Shown piece after piece: positions 13,968 through 23,046 of a stretch of 58,226 nucleotides of DNA. The notes under the pieces were generated by a model. The model made no database searches, was not told the origin of the DNA, and worked only from the letters and a program-made list of their open reading frames with translations. Position 1 is the stretch's first letter. Each line of letters starts with the position of its first letter. This DNA is from Caulobacteraceae bacterium (GTDB lineage: Bacteria > Pseudomonadota > Alphaproteobacteria > Caulobacterales > Caulobacteraceae). Position numbers and translations under genes: made by a program. Location: contig JAIEQA010000014.1 of the NCBI GenBank assembly GCA_019748095.1, forward strand, positions 1 to 58,226, in the 5' to 3' direction.

Positions 13968-16132
13968 GCCGCCTCCCATCCCCGGTCGACGGCCCAGATG
14001 GCGAAGGCATAGTCGTGGGCGACCTCCTTCAGATAGTCGAACCGGCCCGAGGCCCCGCCGTGCCCGGCCTCCATATTGATCTTCAGCAGCACCGGCTTGC
14101 CCGAGGTGGTCGCCGGCCGCAGCTTCGCCACCCACTTCTGGGGCTCCCAGTAGGTCACGCGCGGATCGGACAGGCCGCCGGTCGCGAGGATCGCCGGATA
14201 GGCGCGGGGGGCCACCTGATCATAGGGACTGTAGCTCATCATGTAGTCGTAGGCCTCGGGATCCTCGATCGGATTGCCCCATTCGGGCCATTCCGGCGGG
14301 GTCAGGGGCAGGGAGGTGTCCGACATGGTGTTGATCACATCGACGAACGGCACCTGGCCGATGATCCCGGCCCACAGCTCCTGGCGCATGTTGGCGACCG
14401 CCCCCATCAGCAGCCCGCCGGCCGAACCGCCCTGTGCCACGATGTTGCCGACGCGGGTGTAGTTCCGGGCAATCAGGTGATCGGCGGACGCAGTGAAGTC
14501 GGTGAAGGTGTTCTTCTTGCTGAACTTGCGCCCATCGAGGAACCAGCCCCAGCCCTTGTCCGAACCGCCGCGGATATGGGCGATGGCATAGATCCAGCCC
14601 CGGTCCACCAGCGACAGCCGCCCGGTCGAGAAACTGGCCGCCATCGGGATGCCGTAGGAGCCATAGCCGTACAGCAGCAGCGGCGCGGTCCCGTCGACCG
14701 GCGTGGTCTTGCGGCGCAGCACGGTCACCGGCACCAGCTGCCCGTCCGCCGCAGGGGCGTTCAGCCGCTCGACCACATAGTCAGCCGGGTCGTGGCCGGA
14801 CGGGACCTCCTGAACCTTGCGCAGGGTCCGCGTCCGGGTCGCGAGGTCATAGTCATAGGTCGAGGTCGGGGTGGACGGCGAGTTGTAGCCATAACGCATC
14901 GTCGTGGTGTCGAACTCGGACGCTCCGCCCAGATTGAGCGCATAGGCGGGCTCGTCCACGGCGATCTCGTGCTCGGCCCCGGCCCGGTCGCGGATCACGA
15001 TCTTCGTATTGGCGTCGGCCCGTTCCTGGCGGGCCAGATAGTCCTTCACCAAGGCCACGCCCTCGATGAACCGACCCGGGGTGTGGGCGACCAGATCCCG
15101 CCACTCCGACCGTCCCGGCGACGCCGTCGGGGCCGACACGATCTTGAAGTCGATCGCCGCGTCGGCATTGGTGCGGATGACCCAGCGATCCCCCCAGTGG
15201 TCCGCGTCATAGCGGATGGCGGTTTCCCGGGAAGCCAGGATCACGGGCACGGCCGTGGGATCCGCTGCGGGAATCAGGAGTACCTCGGACGTTTCCTGGT
15301 TCTGGACGGTGATCAGGATGAAGGCGTCGTCGGACGACCGCCCCACCCCGATGAACATCCCCTCGTCCTCTTCCTCATAGACCAGGGTGGTCTCGCCCCC
15401 CCGGGCCGGGCGGCGGAAGATCTTGTCCGGTCGTCCGTTCGCGCTCTGGTTCGTCCAGAAGATCCAGCGGCTGTCGGGCGAGAAGGTGAAATTGCCGTTC
15501 GCCGACTGGATCGGGTCGGCCAGCACCTCGCCCGTCTCCAGATCGCGCACGTAGATCTGGTGCACCTCCGAGCCCTGGGCGTCCTCGGCATAGGCGAACA
15601 GGCTGTGGTCCGGGCTGTGCTCTGCGGCCGAGACCTCGGAATAGGCCTTGCCCGCGGCCAGGGCATTGGCGTCGAGCAGCAGGGTCTCGACCCCGCCGCC
15701 GCGCGGACGACGGCAGAACCGGGGATGCTGATCACCGGTGTCGTAGCGGGTGTAGTATTCCCATGGGCCGTCGGGGGCGGGAACCGAACTGTCGTCCTGC
15801 TTGATCCGCCCTTTCATCTCCTCGAACATCTGCGCCTGCAGTGGCAGGGTCGAGGCCAGCATGGCCTCGCGATAGGCATTCTCGGCCTCCAGATGCTCGC
15901 GCACATCCGCCTTGATCAGGGAGGGGTCGCGCAGCACCGCCTGCCAGTTGTCGTCCTTCATCCACTGATAGTCGTCGGTGCGTGTGCGCCCCAGCTGTTC
16001 GATGATGACAGGGATCTTCCTGGCGACGGGGGGCGTAGGCGACATCTGGGCTCCGGAAGCAAGGGCAGGGACGGGAGAGGCGGCCGCAAGGGCAGTCGCG
16101 GCAGTCGAGACGATCAGTTCGCGGCGGTTCAT
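13964..16132 (-). CDS. ptrB: Oligopeptidase B (S9A prolyl oligopeptidase family), Tat-exported
   Basis: 722 residues. The N-terminus MNRRELIVSTAATALAAASP resembles a twin-arginine signal, so it is probably periplasmic. The seven-bladed propeller (about 60-430) is followed by an alpha/beta-hydrolase domain with GGSAGG (nucleophile Ser), SDPRVTYWEPQKW (Asp) and EAGHGGASGR (His). Oligopeptidase B cleaves after Lys/Arg in short peptides. ATG 16132 is preferred over the open frame to 16180 because the RR motif begins there. The tatABC genes that could export it are at 28.3-30.0 kb. Confidence 0.9.
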   Translation of the reverse strand: MNRRELIVSTAATALAAASPVPALASGAQMSPTPPVARKIPVIIEQLGRTRTDDYQWMKDDNWQAVLRDPSLIKADVREHLEAENAYREAMLASTLPLQAQMFEEMKGRIKQDDSSVPAPDGPWEYYTRYDTGDQHPRFCRRPRGGGVETLLLDANALAAGKAYSEVSAAEHSPDHSLFAYAEDAQGSEVHQIYVRDLETGEVLADPIQSANGNFTFSPDSRWIFWTNQSANGRPDKIFRRPARGGETTLVYEEEDEGMFIGVGRSSDDAFILITVQNQETSEVLLIPAADPTAVPVILASRETAIRYDADHWGDRWVIRTNADAAIDFKIVSAPTASPGRSEWRDLVAHTPGRFIEGVALVKDYLARQERADANTKIVIRDRAGAEHEIAVDEPAYALNLGGASEFDTTTMRYGYNSPSTPTSTYDYDLATRTRTLRKVQEVPSGHDPADYVVERLNAPAADGQLVPVTVLRRKTTPVDGTAPLLLYGYGSYGIPMAASFSTGRLSLVDRGWIYAIAHIRGGSDKGWGWFLDGRKFSKKNTFTDFTASADHLIARNYTRVGNIVAQGGSAGGLLMGAVANMRQELWAGIIGQVPFVDVINTMSDTSLPLTPPEWPEWGNPIEDPEAYDYMMSYSPYDQVAPRAYPAILATGGLSDPRVTYWEPQKWVAKLRPATTSGKPVLLKINMEAGHGGASGRFDYLKEVAHDYAFAIWAVDRGWEAA

Positions 16133-16218
16133 GGTGGTGACTTCCTGTAGGCCAGACAGACAGCTTGTGCGACCGGCCACCTCTCCGTCAAATGGGCGTC
16201 CGCCAGGAATACCCGCCG

Positions 16219-17016
16219 ATGTTTGCGCCTTCGATTCCCCAGGATGTTCCCCCAGGCGTCGTTGCGCCCCCGTGGGACCTCACGGTCGGGCTCATTGATG
16301 CGACTGTTCAACTGGACCAGCCTTCCGGGCCAGAGACGCGGACCGTCGGGACAGGTTTCCTCATCCAGGCCCCGCGACCGGACGGTTCATCCCGCGTTGT
16401 GCTCGTGACGGCCGCCCATGTGCTCGAGCAGATGGGCCAGCCGGAGGCGCGGATCGGCTGGAGAACCGCCCTGCCGGACGGGGGCTGGCGCTTCGATCCG
16501 GAGCCTCTGGTGATCCGCGACGTGCTGGGCGAGGGTCTGTGGACCCGGCATCCCGACCGCGACGTCGCCGTCATGGAGGTCGCTGCCCCGGAGGCATTCG
16601 CCCGTGCTGCCATCCCGCTTGGCTGGCTTGCGGATGAGACTGCATTTGAGGCCTGGCAGGTCGGACCTGGCGACGAGCTTCTGTCCTTGGGCTTTCCCCG
16701 GGGGCTCTCGGCCAATCGTGCCGGGTTCCCGATCCTGCGCGTGGGACGGATTGCGTCCTGGCCGTTGTCGCCGGTCAGCGCCTTTCCGACGTTCCTGCTG
16801 GACTTCACCGTCTTTCCCGGCAACTCGGGCGGCCCGGTGTTCTGGACGCCCGGTGCCCGCAAGCGGCCCGGCATCGTTGAACCGGCCACCCCCTTCATCG
16901 CCGGGGTCCTCAGTCAGGAAGTTCGGGTCAATGACGAGCCCCTGGATATCGGCGTGGTGACCCACGCCGTCTTTGTCCGCGAGGCGATCGCGCAGCTGGA
17001 CCTGCCTGTCCCCTAA
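16219..17016 (+). CDS. Trypsin-like serine protease, probably cytoplasmic
   Basis: A chymotrypsin-fold protease of about 265 residues. It has the catalytic triad: LVTAAHVLE (His), DRDVAVMEV (Asp), FPGNSGGPVFW (Ser). No PDZ domain and no convincing signal peptide are present. ATG 16219 has AGGA 10 nt upstream. The frame is open from 16165 and ATG 16192 is an alternative, but both would overlap more of the divergent oligopeptidase leader. Targets unknown. It ends in a 4-nt convergent overlap with the acyl-CoA dehydrogenase. Confidence 0.8.
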   Translation: MFAPSIPQDVPPGVVAPPWDLTVGLIDATVQLDQPSGPETRTVGTGFLIQAPRPDGSSRVVLVTAAHVLEQMGQPEARIGWRTALPDGGWRFDPEPLVIRDVLGEGLWTRHPDRDVAVMEVAAPEAFARAAIPLGWLADETAFEAWQVGPGDELLSLGFPRGLSANRAGFPILRVGRIASWPLSPVSAFPTFLLDFTVFPGNSGGPVFWTPGARKRPGIVEPATPFIAGVLSQEVRVNDEPLDIGVVTHAVFVREAIAQLDLPVP

Positions 17017-18797
17017 CCAGCCAGCGCTTCCCGCGTCATGCGCGACAGCAGCTCGCCGCCCTGACCGACCGCCGCCAGTCGGCTGGAGGCATGCCCAAGG
17101 ATGTTGGCGGCATAGACCTCATAGAGATCGATCTTGCCCTGCAGCCAGACCGGATCGCCGTCGCCGGCGTCCAGCCGGGCTCGCGCGGCCAGAGCACCCC
17201 TGGCCAGCATCCAGCCACCGATCACATCGCCCATCAGCTTCAGATAGGCGTCCGCGGCGGCAAGAACGTCGGCCGCTCCGGCCGGGTCGGCCTTGCGGTC
17301 CAGCAGCCACAGGGTCGCATCCTGAACGGCCTCGATCGCGGTCCCGAAGCGCTCCACCGGCTTGCCGACATAGAGGCCGGCAATATCCTTCAGGGTCGCC
17401 TTCATCTCGGCGATGATCGCCTTCGCCGAGGCTCCGCCTTCTTGCGACAGCTTGCGGCCGACCAGATCCATGGCCTGGATACCGTTCGTGCCCTCATAGA
17501 TCGGGGCGATACGGGCATCACGATAGAACTGGGCCGCTCCGGTCTCCTCGACGAACCCCATTCCCCCGTGGATCTGGACGCCCTGGGAGGCGATCTCCAC
17601 GCCCGCGTCGGTCGACCAGGCCTTGGCGATCGGGGTCAGCAGGTCCTCGCGGCCCTTCCAGTGAGCGCGCAACTCCGGGGTCGCGGCATGTCGGGCCATG
17701 TCGGCGGCCACGCCGGTCGACAGACAGATGGCCCGCGCGGCCTCAATCCGTGCCTTCATGACCGCGAGTGTCCGGCGTACGTCCGGGTGATCGAAGATCG
17801 GCGCGCCCGACTCGCCGGTCCAGACCGAGCGGCCCTGACGCCGGTCCAGCGCATAGGCGAGGGCGTGCTGGTAGGCCCGATCGGCGATGCCGACCCCTTC
17901 CATGCCGACCCCGACCCGGGCGGCATTCATCATGGTGAACATATGGGCCAGGCCCTCGTTGGGGCGGCCGACCAGTTCGGCGGTCGCCCCCTCATAGGCC
18001 ATCACGCAGGTCGGAGAGGCGTGGATGCCCAGCTTGTGTTCGATCCCGACGGGCCGGAAGGCGTTGCGATCGCCCAGAGTCCCGTCCGCCTTGACGAGAT
18101 ATTTGTTGGCGAGGAACAGGCTGATGCCTTTCGGCCCGGCAGGCGCATCGGGCAGGCGGGCGAGCACCAGATGAACGATGTTGTCCGTGGCGTCGTGGTC
18201 GCCCCAGGTGATGTAGATTTTCTGGCCGGTCAGGCTGTAGGTCCCGTCGTCGTTCGGTGTGGCGGTCGATGTCAGCGCCCCGAGGTCAGACCCGGCCTGG
18301 GGCTCGGTCAGACACATGGCCCCGGTCCATTCGCCCGAGACCATGCGTGGCAGATAGGCGGTCTTCTGATGGTCGGTCCCGTGCGCCTCCAGTGCCTCGA
18401 TGGCGGCCAGCGACAGCATGGGACACAGACCAAAGGCCATGTTCGCGGCATGCACCGTCTCATAGGCCGCGAGTTCCAGCGCCTTGGGCAAGCCTTGACC
18501 GCCTGCGGAGGCAGGGGCGGCCAGCCCGGTCCAGCCGCCTTCAGCGAACTGGCGATAGGCGTCCGCGAATCCGGGGGCTGCCGTGACGGACCCGTTGGCG
18601 TACTGCGCCCCGGCCAGATCGCCCGGACGGTTCAGGGGGGCCAGCACACCTTCGGAGAATTGGCCGGCAGCCTCCAGAACGGCATGGAGCACATCGCCGT
18701 CATAGTCCGGAAAGGCCCCGGTCGCAGCGAGTTCATCAATTCCAGCAACGGCGGTCAGGCTGAAGGCCAGGTCGCGAACGGGGGCGCGGTAGGTCAT
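17013..18797 (-). CDS. Acyl-CoA dehydrogenase with C-terminal extension
   Basis: 594-residue FAD enzyme of the long ACAD group with an acyl-CoA_dh_C domain. FAD/substrate motifs: GAMCLTEPQAGSDLGAL, KIYITWGDHD, RVGVGMEGVG, and QIHGGMGFVEETGAAQFYRD with RIAPIYEGTNGIQAMDLVGRK carrying the catalytic-base region. It catalyses alpha,beta-dehydrogenation of a fatty acyl-CoA in beta-oxidation; chain length is not predictable. ATG 18797 (AGGA 9 nt upstream) is preferred to the open frame reaching 18878. Monocistronic in appearance. Confidence 0.92.
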   Translation of the reverse strand: MTYRAPVRDLAFSLTAVAGIDELAATGAFPDYDGDVLHAVLEAAGQFSEGVLAPLNRPGDLAGAQYANGSVTAAPGFADAYRQFAEGGWTGLAAPASAGGQGLPKALELAAYETVHAANMAFGLCPMLSLAAIEALEAHGTDHQKTAYLPRMVSGEWTGAMCLTEPQAGSDLGALTSTATPNDDGTYSLTGQKIYITWGDHDATDNIVHLVLARLPDAPAGPKGISLFLANKYLVKADGTLGDRNAFRPVGIEHKLGIHASPTCVMAYEGATAELVGRPNEGLAHMFTMMNAARVGVGMEGVGIADRAYQHALAYALDRRQGRSVWTGESGAPIFDHPDVRRTLAVMKARIEAARAICLSTGVAADMARHAATPELRAHWKGREDLLTPIAKAWSTDAGVEIASQGVQIHGGMGFVEETGAAQFYRDARIAPIYEGTNGIQAMDLVGRKLSQEGGASAKAIIAEMKATLKDIAGLYVGKPVERFGTAIEAVQDATLWLLDRKADPAGAADVLAAADAYLKLMGDVIGGWMLARGALAARARLDAGDGDPVWLQGKIDLYEVYAANILGHASSRLAAVGQGGELLSRMTREALAG

Positions 18798-18945
18798 GAT
18801 GGCGGATCCTCGGACAGGAACGGGGTTCAGGTCGCCCCGCTGAGCCACTTCATGCGATGATGCCGTGGCGGCAAGCAAGGGATCGCTTGGCGTCCGGCCT
18901 CAGGTGAGCCAAGCTGTCCTGGAAATCTGACCGGGGAGGGTACGC

Positions 18946-19497
18946 ATGGCCGAGCCGAGAAACCGCTATTCGACGGTGTCGCTGATCTTTCACTGGGGAC
19001 TGGCGCTTCTGGTGTTGATCCAGGTTCTGCTGATCACCGCCCATGAGGCGAACGAGGCGTCAGGCTCTCGCCAGTTCATCGACATGCACAAGCAGATCGG
19101 CCTGACGATTCTTGTCCTGACACTCGCCCGGATCGGTTGGCGGATCGCCAACCCGGCGCTGCCGATGCCGGCGGGGACACCGGGCTGGCAGAAGATCGCC
19201 GCCCGCGCGACCCATGTGCTGTTCTACGTCCTGCTGATCGGCCTGCCTCTCGGCGGCTGGGCGGCGTCGAGTGCTGCGGGTCGCGATATCTCCTGGTTCG
19301 GCCTGTTCAACTGGCCACTTCTGCCTCTGCCGCAGTCGCGGGAACTGGCAGGGACCTTCATGGACATGCACGGGCTGGGCGCGAAGGTGATGTACGTTCT
19401 GTTGGCGCTGCACGTCGGGGCGGCGCTGAAACACCATTTCCTCGACCGGGACAACGTCCTGCACCGGATGATTCCGTTCATTCCGCGGCGACCCTAG
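18946..19497 (+). CDS. Cytochrome b561 family protein
   Basis: 183-residue di-haem inner-membrane protein with four TM helices. Candidate haem ligands are the histidines in SLIFHWGLALLVLI, FIDMHKQIGLTILVL, RATHVLFYVLLIGLPLGGW and HGLGAKVMYVLLALHVGAALKHH. It would pass electrons between the quinone pool and a periplasmic acceptor. ATG 18946 is preceded by GGGGAGGG. The following YceI gene begins 1 nt after its stop; cytochrome b561 and YceI often pair in operons. Confidence 0.92.
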   Translation: MAEPRNRYSTVSLIFHWGLALLVLIQVLLITAHEANEASGSRQFIDMHKQIGLTILVLTLARIGWRIANPALPMPAGTPGWQKIAARATHVLFYVLLIGLPLGGWAASSAAGRDISWFGLFNWPLLPLPQSRELAGTFMDMHGLGAKVMYVLLALHVGAALKHHFLDRDNVLHRMIPFIPRRP

Positions 19498-19498
19498 G

Positions 19499-20065
19499 AT
19501 GCGTCGCGGCCTGATCGCGGGCCTCGTCGTCGGCACAGTCCTGTTTGCCGATATCGGTCGAGCCGAGGAAAGGGTTTGGGACGTGGTTCCGGCCGAATCG
19601 GTGATCAGCCTGCGGGTCGGCACGCCGCTTGGGAGCCGCACCGGTCGCTTCGAGCGCTGGACCGGCGATGTCCGGTTCGATCCGGAGGCCCCTCTGCTGA
19701 CCCGGGTAGGCATCGAGGTCGAGGCGGGCTCGTTGCGGATGAACGACGCGGCTCTCACGCGGACCGCCGTTGGATCGAACTTTCTGGACAGCGGCCGGCA
19801 CCCCAGCATCGTATTCCGGTTGCGGGCGCTCGAGTCCGGCGAAGGGTCGCGCTTCACGGCCCGGGCCGATATCACCATGAAGGGGGTGACCCGGCCGGTT
19901 GTCTTTCCGGTGACCTTGCGCACTCAGGGGCGTACGACACAGATGGCTGGCGGCCTTTCGCTGGACCGTGCAGCCTTCGGCATAGGAACGGGCGGACCGT
20001 GGGACAGATTGATCGGCAGACAGGTGAGGGTGGACGTCGTCCTGACGACCCGACCGGCCGCCTGA
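19499..20065 (+). CDS. YceI family periplasmic lipid-binding protein
   Basis: 188 residues with signal peptide MRRGLIAGLVVGTVLFADIG (cleaved near RAEE) and the lipocalin-like YceI beta-barrel: WDVVPAESVISLRVG, GRFERWTGDVRFDPEAP, FLDSGRHPSIVFRL, ADITMKGVTRPVVFPV. It is expected to bind an isoprenoid such as a polyprenyl or quinone precursor. It directly follows cytochrome b561, consistent with a shared isoprenoid/quinone role. The next gene's N-terminus overlaps or abuts its end. Confidence 0.92.
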   Translation: MRRGLIAGLVVGTVLFADIGRAEERVWDVVPAESVISLRVGTPLGSRTGRFERWTGDVRFDPEAPLLTRVGIEVEAGSLRMNDAALTRTAVGSNFLDSGRHPSIVFRLRALESGEGSRFTARADITMKGVTRPVVFPVTLRTQGRTTQMAGGLSLDRAAFGIGTGGPWDRLIGRQVRVDVVLTTRPAA

Positions 20066-20076
20066 GCGACATCGGG

Positions 20077-20970
20077 GTGGCGGTCGCCGCGCTCCGGTCC
20101 GGAGATCTGGTCATCCTGCCGACCGAGACCGTCTATGGCCTCGCCGCCGATGCCGGCAATGCCAGGGCCGTGGCGAAGGTGTTCGAGGCCAAGGGCCGAC
20201 CCCGCTTCAATCCACTGATCGCCCATGTCGCCGACGCGATGGCAGCTGAGCGGATAGCCCGTTTCGACGACATCGCCAGACGTCTGGTCGAGGCGTTCTG
20301 GCCCGGCCCCCTGACGATTGTCGCACCCTGGCGCGACGGGGTCTGCGATCTGGCGCGGGCCGGGCTGGACAGTGTCGCGGTGCGTGTGCCGGGCCATTCC
20401 GGGGCCCGTGCGCTGCTGGCCGCGTTCGGTGGACCTGTGGTGGCACCATCGGCCAACCGTTCCGGACGCCCCAGCCCGACAACCTTTGCCGATGCAATGG
20501 AGGAGACCGGCGCCTTCGCAGCCGCCGGTCTCGACGGCGGACCTTGTGCAGTGGGGGTGGAGAGCACGGTCGTCTCGGTGCTGGACGGTCAGGTGTCACT
20601 GCTGCGGCCCGGAGCCGTGACGCGCGAGGAGATCAGAGCCGTCGCGGGCCGTCTGGATGAGGGCGGGGAGGGGGCCCGTTCGCCGGGACGGCTGACCCGA
20701 CATTATGCGCCCGAGGCCTCGGTACGGCTGAATGCGGTCGTCGCGGCCCCGGGTGAGATCCTGCTGGGTTTCGGCGCGGTGCAGGGGCCTGATCGCTGGG
20801 CTCTCAGCCGCGGCGACGACCTTCGTGAAGCGGCCGCCAATCTGTTCCGGCTGTTGCGCGAGGCGGATCGAGAAAAGCCCAGCGGCATCGCTATCGCGTC
20901 GATCCCGCCGGAGGGACTGGGCGAGGCCATCAACGACCGGCTGAAACGGGCGGCCGGCTTCGTCGGTTGA
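20077..20970 (+). CDS. tsaC: L-threonylcarbamoyladenylate synthase (Sua5/YwlC type)
   Basis: Makes threonylcarbamoyl-AMP for t6A37 of tRNA. The YrdC domain has ILPTETVYGLAADAGN, KGRPRFNPLIAHV, RVPGHSGARALL and VAPSANRSGRPSPTT. A C-terminal Sua5 domain (about residues 200-297) follows, joined by SPGRLTRHYAPEA. The start is uncertain: GTG 20077 gives MAVAALRSGDLV, while family alignment would allow a few more residues. GTG 19999, overlapping YceI, is the next in-frame start. Confidence 0.9.
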   Translation: MAVAALRSGDLVILPTETVYGLAADAGNARAVAKVFEAKGRPRFNPLIAHVADAMAAERIARFDDIARRLVEAFWPGPLTIVAPWRDGVCDLARAGLDSVAVRVPGHSGARALLAAFGGPVVAPSANRSGRPSPTTFADAMEETGAFAAAGLDGGPCAVGVESTVVSVLDGQVSLLRPGAVTREEIRAVAGRLDEGGEGARSPGRLTRHYAPEASVRLNAVVAAPGEILLGFGAVQGPDRWALSRGDDLREAAANLFRLLREADREKPSGIAIASIPPEGLGEAINDRLKRAAGFVG

Positions 20971-22053
20971 TCAGCCGAGTCGGGCCTGTAGGTCCACGCT
21001 GGAGCGCACCCCGACGTCGCTCATACACTCCGTCATCCATTCCTCCGCCGCCGCACGTCCGCGAGCCTTGAGGTCATTCAGGAAGGTCCACTCGGTATTG
21101 AATTTTGTACCCAGCGACAGGTCCCCCAGCCAGCCGTCGGCCTCGATGGCGTGCAACAGGATGTGGCGATAGCGGTCGCGGGAATCGGGCGTCAGCCGAC
21201 CCTCCTCGATCAGCTCCTGGACAAACGCCACGGCCCTGAGCTCAGCCACCAGCGGAGCATTGAACACGACCTCGTTCAATCGGTCGACGATCTCTCCGGC
21301 CGCGCGCGGAGCCTCGGGGCGCTCAAAGGCGTTGAGGGTGATCAGCAGAAGATCGTTGGGCGTGTCCTCATAGAACAGCGGCCACAGGGGCGGATTGGCC
21401 AGATAGCCCCCGTCCCAGTAAGGCTCGCCCTCGATCTCCACGGCCTGGAACAGATGCGGCAGGCAGGCCGAGGCCAGCAGGACCTGATCGGTGATCTCGG
21501 CCGAGGTGAAGATCCGCGACCGCGCATGCCGGACCGCTGTGGCCGCGACGAACAGCTTCACATCCGAGCTACGGATGGCCTCGAAATCGATCGAGGCGTC
21601 GAGCACCCGCTTCAGCGGGTTCAGGTTGAACGGATTGAACTCATACGGGCTCATCGCCATGGCGAGGGTCTCGGAGGCCCGCCACAGGGGCGAGTCCTTC
21701 AGCCATCCCGGCGTCATGGCGTTGGACCAGATCGAACTGTCGCCAAAAACGTTCTTGCCGCCCGACTGATTGGTTTCGCGCCACAGCTTGTCCAGCGCCG
21801 CTCGCGCGCCGTCCGTTCCGCCCGTCGCGAGACCGGATACGAGGGCGGCTCCGTTCATCGCCCCGGCCGATGAGGCCGTGACGGCCCGGATGTCGAGCAC
21901 GTCGGCTTCCAGCAGCCGATCCAGTACTCCCCACTGGAAAGCTCCGTGGGACCCTCCGCCCTGCAGGCCGAGGCAGATGGGCCGACGCCTGGAGGCAGGG
22001 CGCTCGGGAACCGGGTCGGGTCCGGGGATCGCCTTGCGTTTGAACAGCGCCAT
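20971..22053 (-). CDS. Patatin-like phospholipase
   Basis: 360 residues. It shows the oxyanion GGGSHG (32-37), the nucleophile elbow around Ser62 (ASSAGAMNG, where the usual first Gly of GxSxG is Ala) and the catalytic Asp in YWDGGYLANPPL. RssA/YchK-like serine acyl hydrolase without a signal peptide. Substrate unknown; the 3-hydroxybutyrate dehydrogenase encoded just upstream could point to lipid or polyhydroxybutyrate turnover. Probably cotranscribed with that gene (22-nt gap). Confidence 0.9.
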   Translation of the reverse strand: MALFKRKAIPGPDPVPERPASRRRPICLGLQGGGSHGAFQWGVLDRLLEADVLDIRAVTASSAGAMNGAALVSGLATGGTDGARAALDKLWRETNQSGGKNVFGDSSIWSNAMTPGWLKDSPLWRASETLAMAMSPYEFNPFNLNPLKRVLDASIDFEAIRSSDVKLFVAATAVRHARSRIFTSAEITDQVLLASACLPHLFQAVEIEGEPYWDGGYLANPPLWPLFYEDTPNDLLLITLNAFERPEAPRAAGEIVDRLNEVVFNAPLVAELRAVAFVQELIEEGRLTPDSRDRYRHILLHAIEADGWLGDLSLGTKFNTEWTFLNDLKARGRAAAEEWMTECMSDVGVRSSVDLQARLG

Positions 22054-22075
22054 GGGCCCGGGCCTTCTTTGTTCG

Positions 22076-22924
22076 TTACTGGGCGGTCCAGCCGCCGTCG
22101 ATGGAGAACGCGGCTCCGTTGGCTGAGGCTCCGAGGTCTGAAATCAGATACAGGAAGAGACCGGACAGCTGATCCGTGGTGACGAACTGTTTGGTCGGCT
22201 GGGCCTCAAGGATGACGTCCGAAATCACCTTCTCTTTCGAGATGCCGCGGGCCCTGGCCTGATCGGCGATCTGGGACTGTACCAGGGGCGTCTCGACATA
22301 GCCGGGGCAGATGGCGTTGCAGGTGATGTTGTCGCGCGCCACTTCCAGCGCCACCGTCTTTGTGAACCCCAGCACGCCGTGCTTAGCGGCGACATAGGCC
22401 GACTTGAACGGGCTGGCGACCAGACCGTGGGCCGAGGCGATATTGACGATCCGGCCGCGCCCCTGCGCCTTCATGATCGGGATGGCGGCGCGGGTGGCGT
22501 AGAAGGTCGAGGACAGGTTGATGGCGATGATCTGTTCCCATTTGTCGGACGGGAATTTCTCGACCGCCTCAACGTGCTGCACGCCGGCATTGTTGACCAG
22601 GATGTCGACGCGCCCAAGCTGATGCCGCGCGAAGGCGACCATGTCGGCGACCTCGTCCCCTTTCAGCATGTTTGCGGCATGGTAGCGGACGCGAACGCCG
22701 CAGCTGGCTTCCATCTCGGCGCGGGTGCGCTCGATCTCGGAGGGATCGCCCAGACCGTTCAGCACCACGTCCCCGCCGCGCGAGGCGACGGCCCGGGCGA
22801 GGGCAAGGCCGATGCCCGAGGTGGATCCGGAAATGACGGCAACCTGACCCTTGAGGTCATCGGGATCCCGATAGACCGGCCGCTCGGTTTCCGATCCATC
22901 CTTCTTGCCGGGCCACTGGAACAT
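22076..22924 (-). CDS. bdhA: 3-hydroxybutyrate dehydrogenase (SDR family)
   Basis: 282-residue short-chain dehydrogenase. It has GSTSGIGLALARAVA (NAD binding), NNAGVQHV, the catalytic Ser-Tyr-Lys in NIASAHGLVASPFKSAYVAAKHG, CPGYVETPLV, and the C-terminal SANGAAFSIDGGWTAQ. The long QPTKQFVTTDQLSGLFLYL segment is typical of D-3-hydroxybutyrate dehydrogenases. An atypical N-terminal ~25 residues (FQWPGKKDGSETERPVYRD) precedes the Rossmann fold. Likely interconverts acetoacetate and 3-hydroxybutyrate. Confidence 0.87.
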   Translation of the reverse strand: MFQWPGKKDGSETERPVYRDPDDLKGQVAVISGSTSGIGLALARAVASRGGDVVLNGLGDPSEIERTRAEMEASCGVRVRYHAANMLKGDEVADMVAFARHQLGRVDILVNNAGVQHVEAVEKFPSDKWEQIIAINLSSTFYATRAAIPIMKAQGRGRIVNIASAHGLVASPFKSAYVAAKHGVLGFTKTVALEVARDNITCNAICPGYVETPLVQSQIADQARARGISKEKVISDVILEAQPTKQFVTTDQLSGLFLYLISDLGASANGAAFSIDGGWTAQ

Positions 22925-23046
22925 GCGGTGCGTCCACTCTCATTGGTGCCGCTCCGGCCGGTCCGGCCGGAAGGCGGCGAAGTCTCTGGTTGCCTTCGAC
23001 CCTAGCTGTTCGCGTTTGCGAAGGCGACAGCCGCGACCGTATTTCG

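Noticed and set aside
13868..16150. A 760-codon plus-strand frame opposite oligopeptidase B
   Set aside because: Shadow frame; the minus strand holds the real enzyme.
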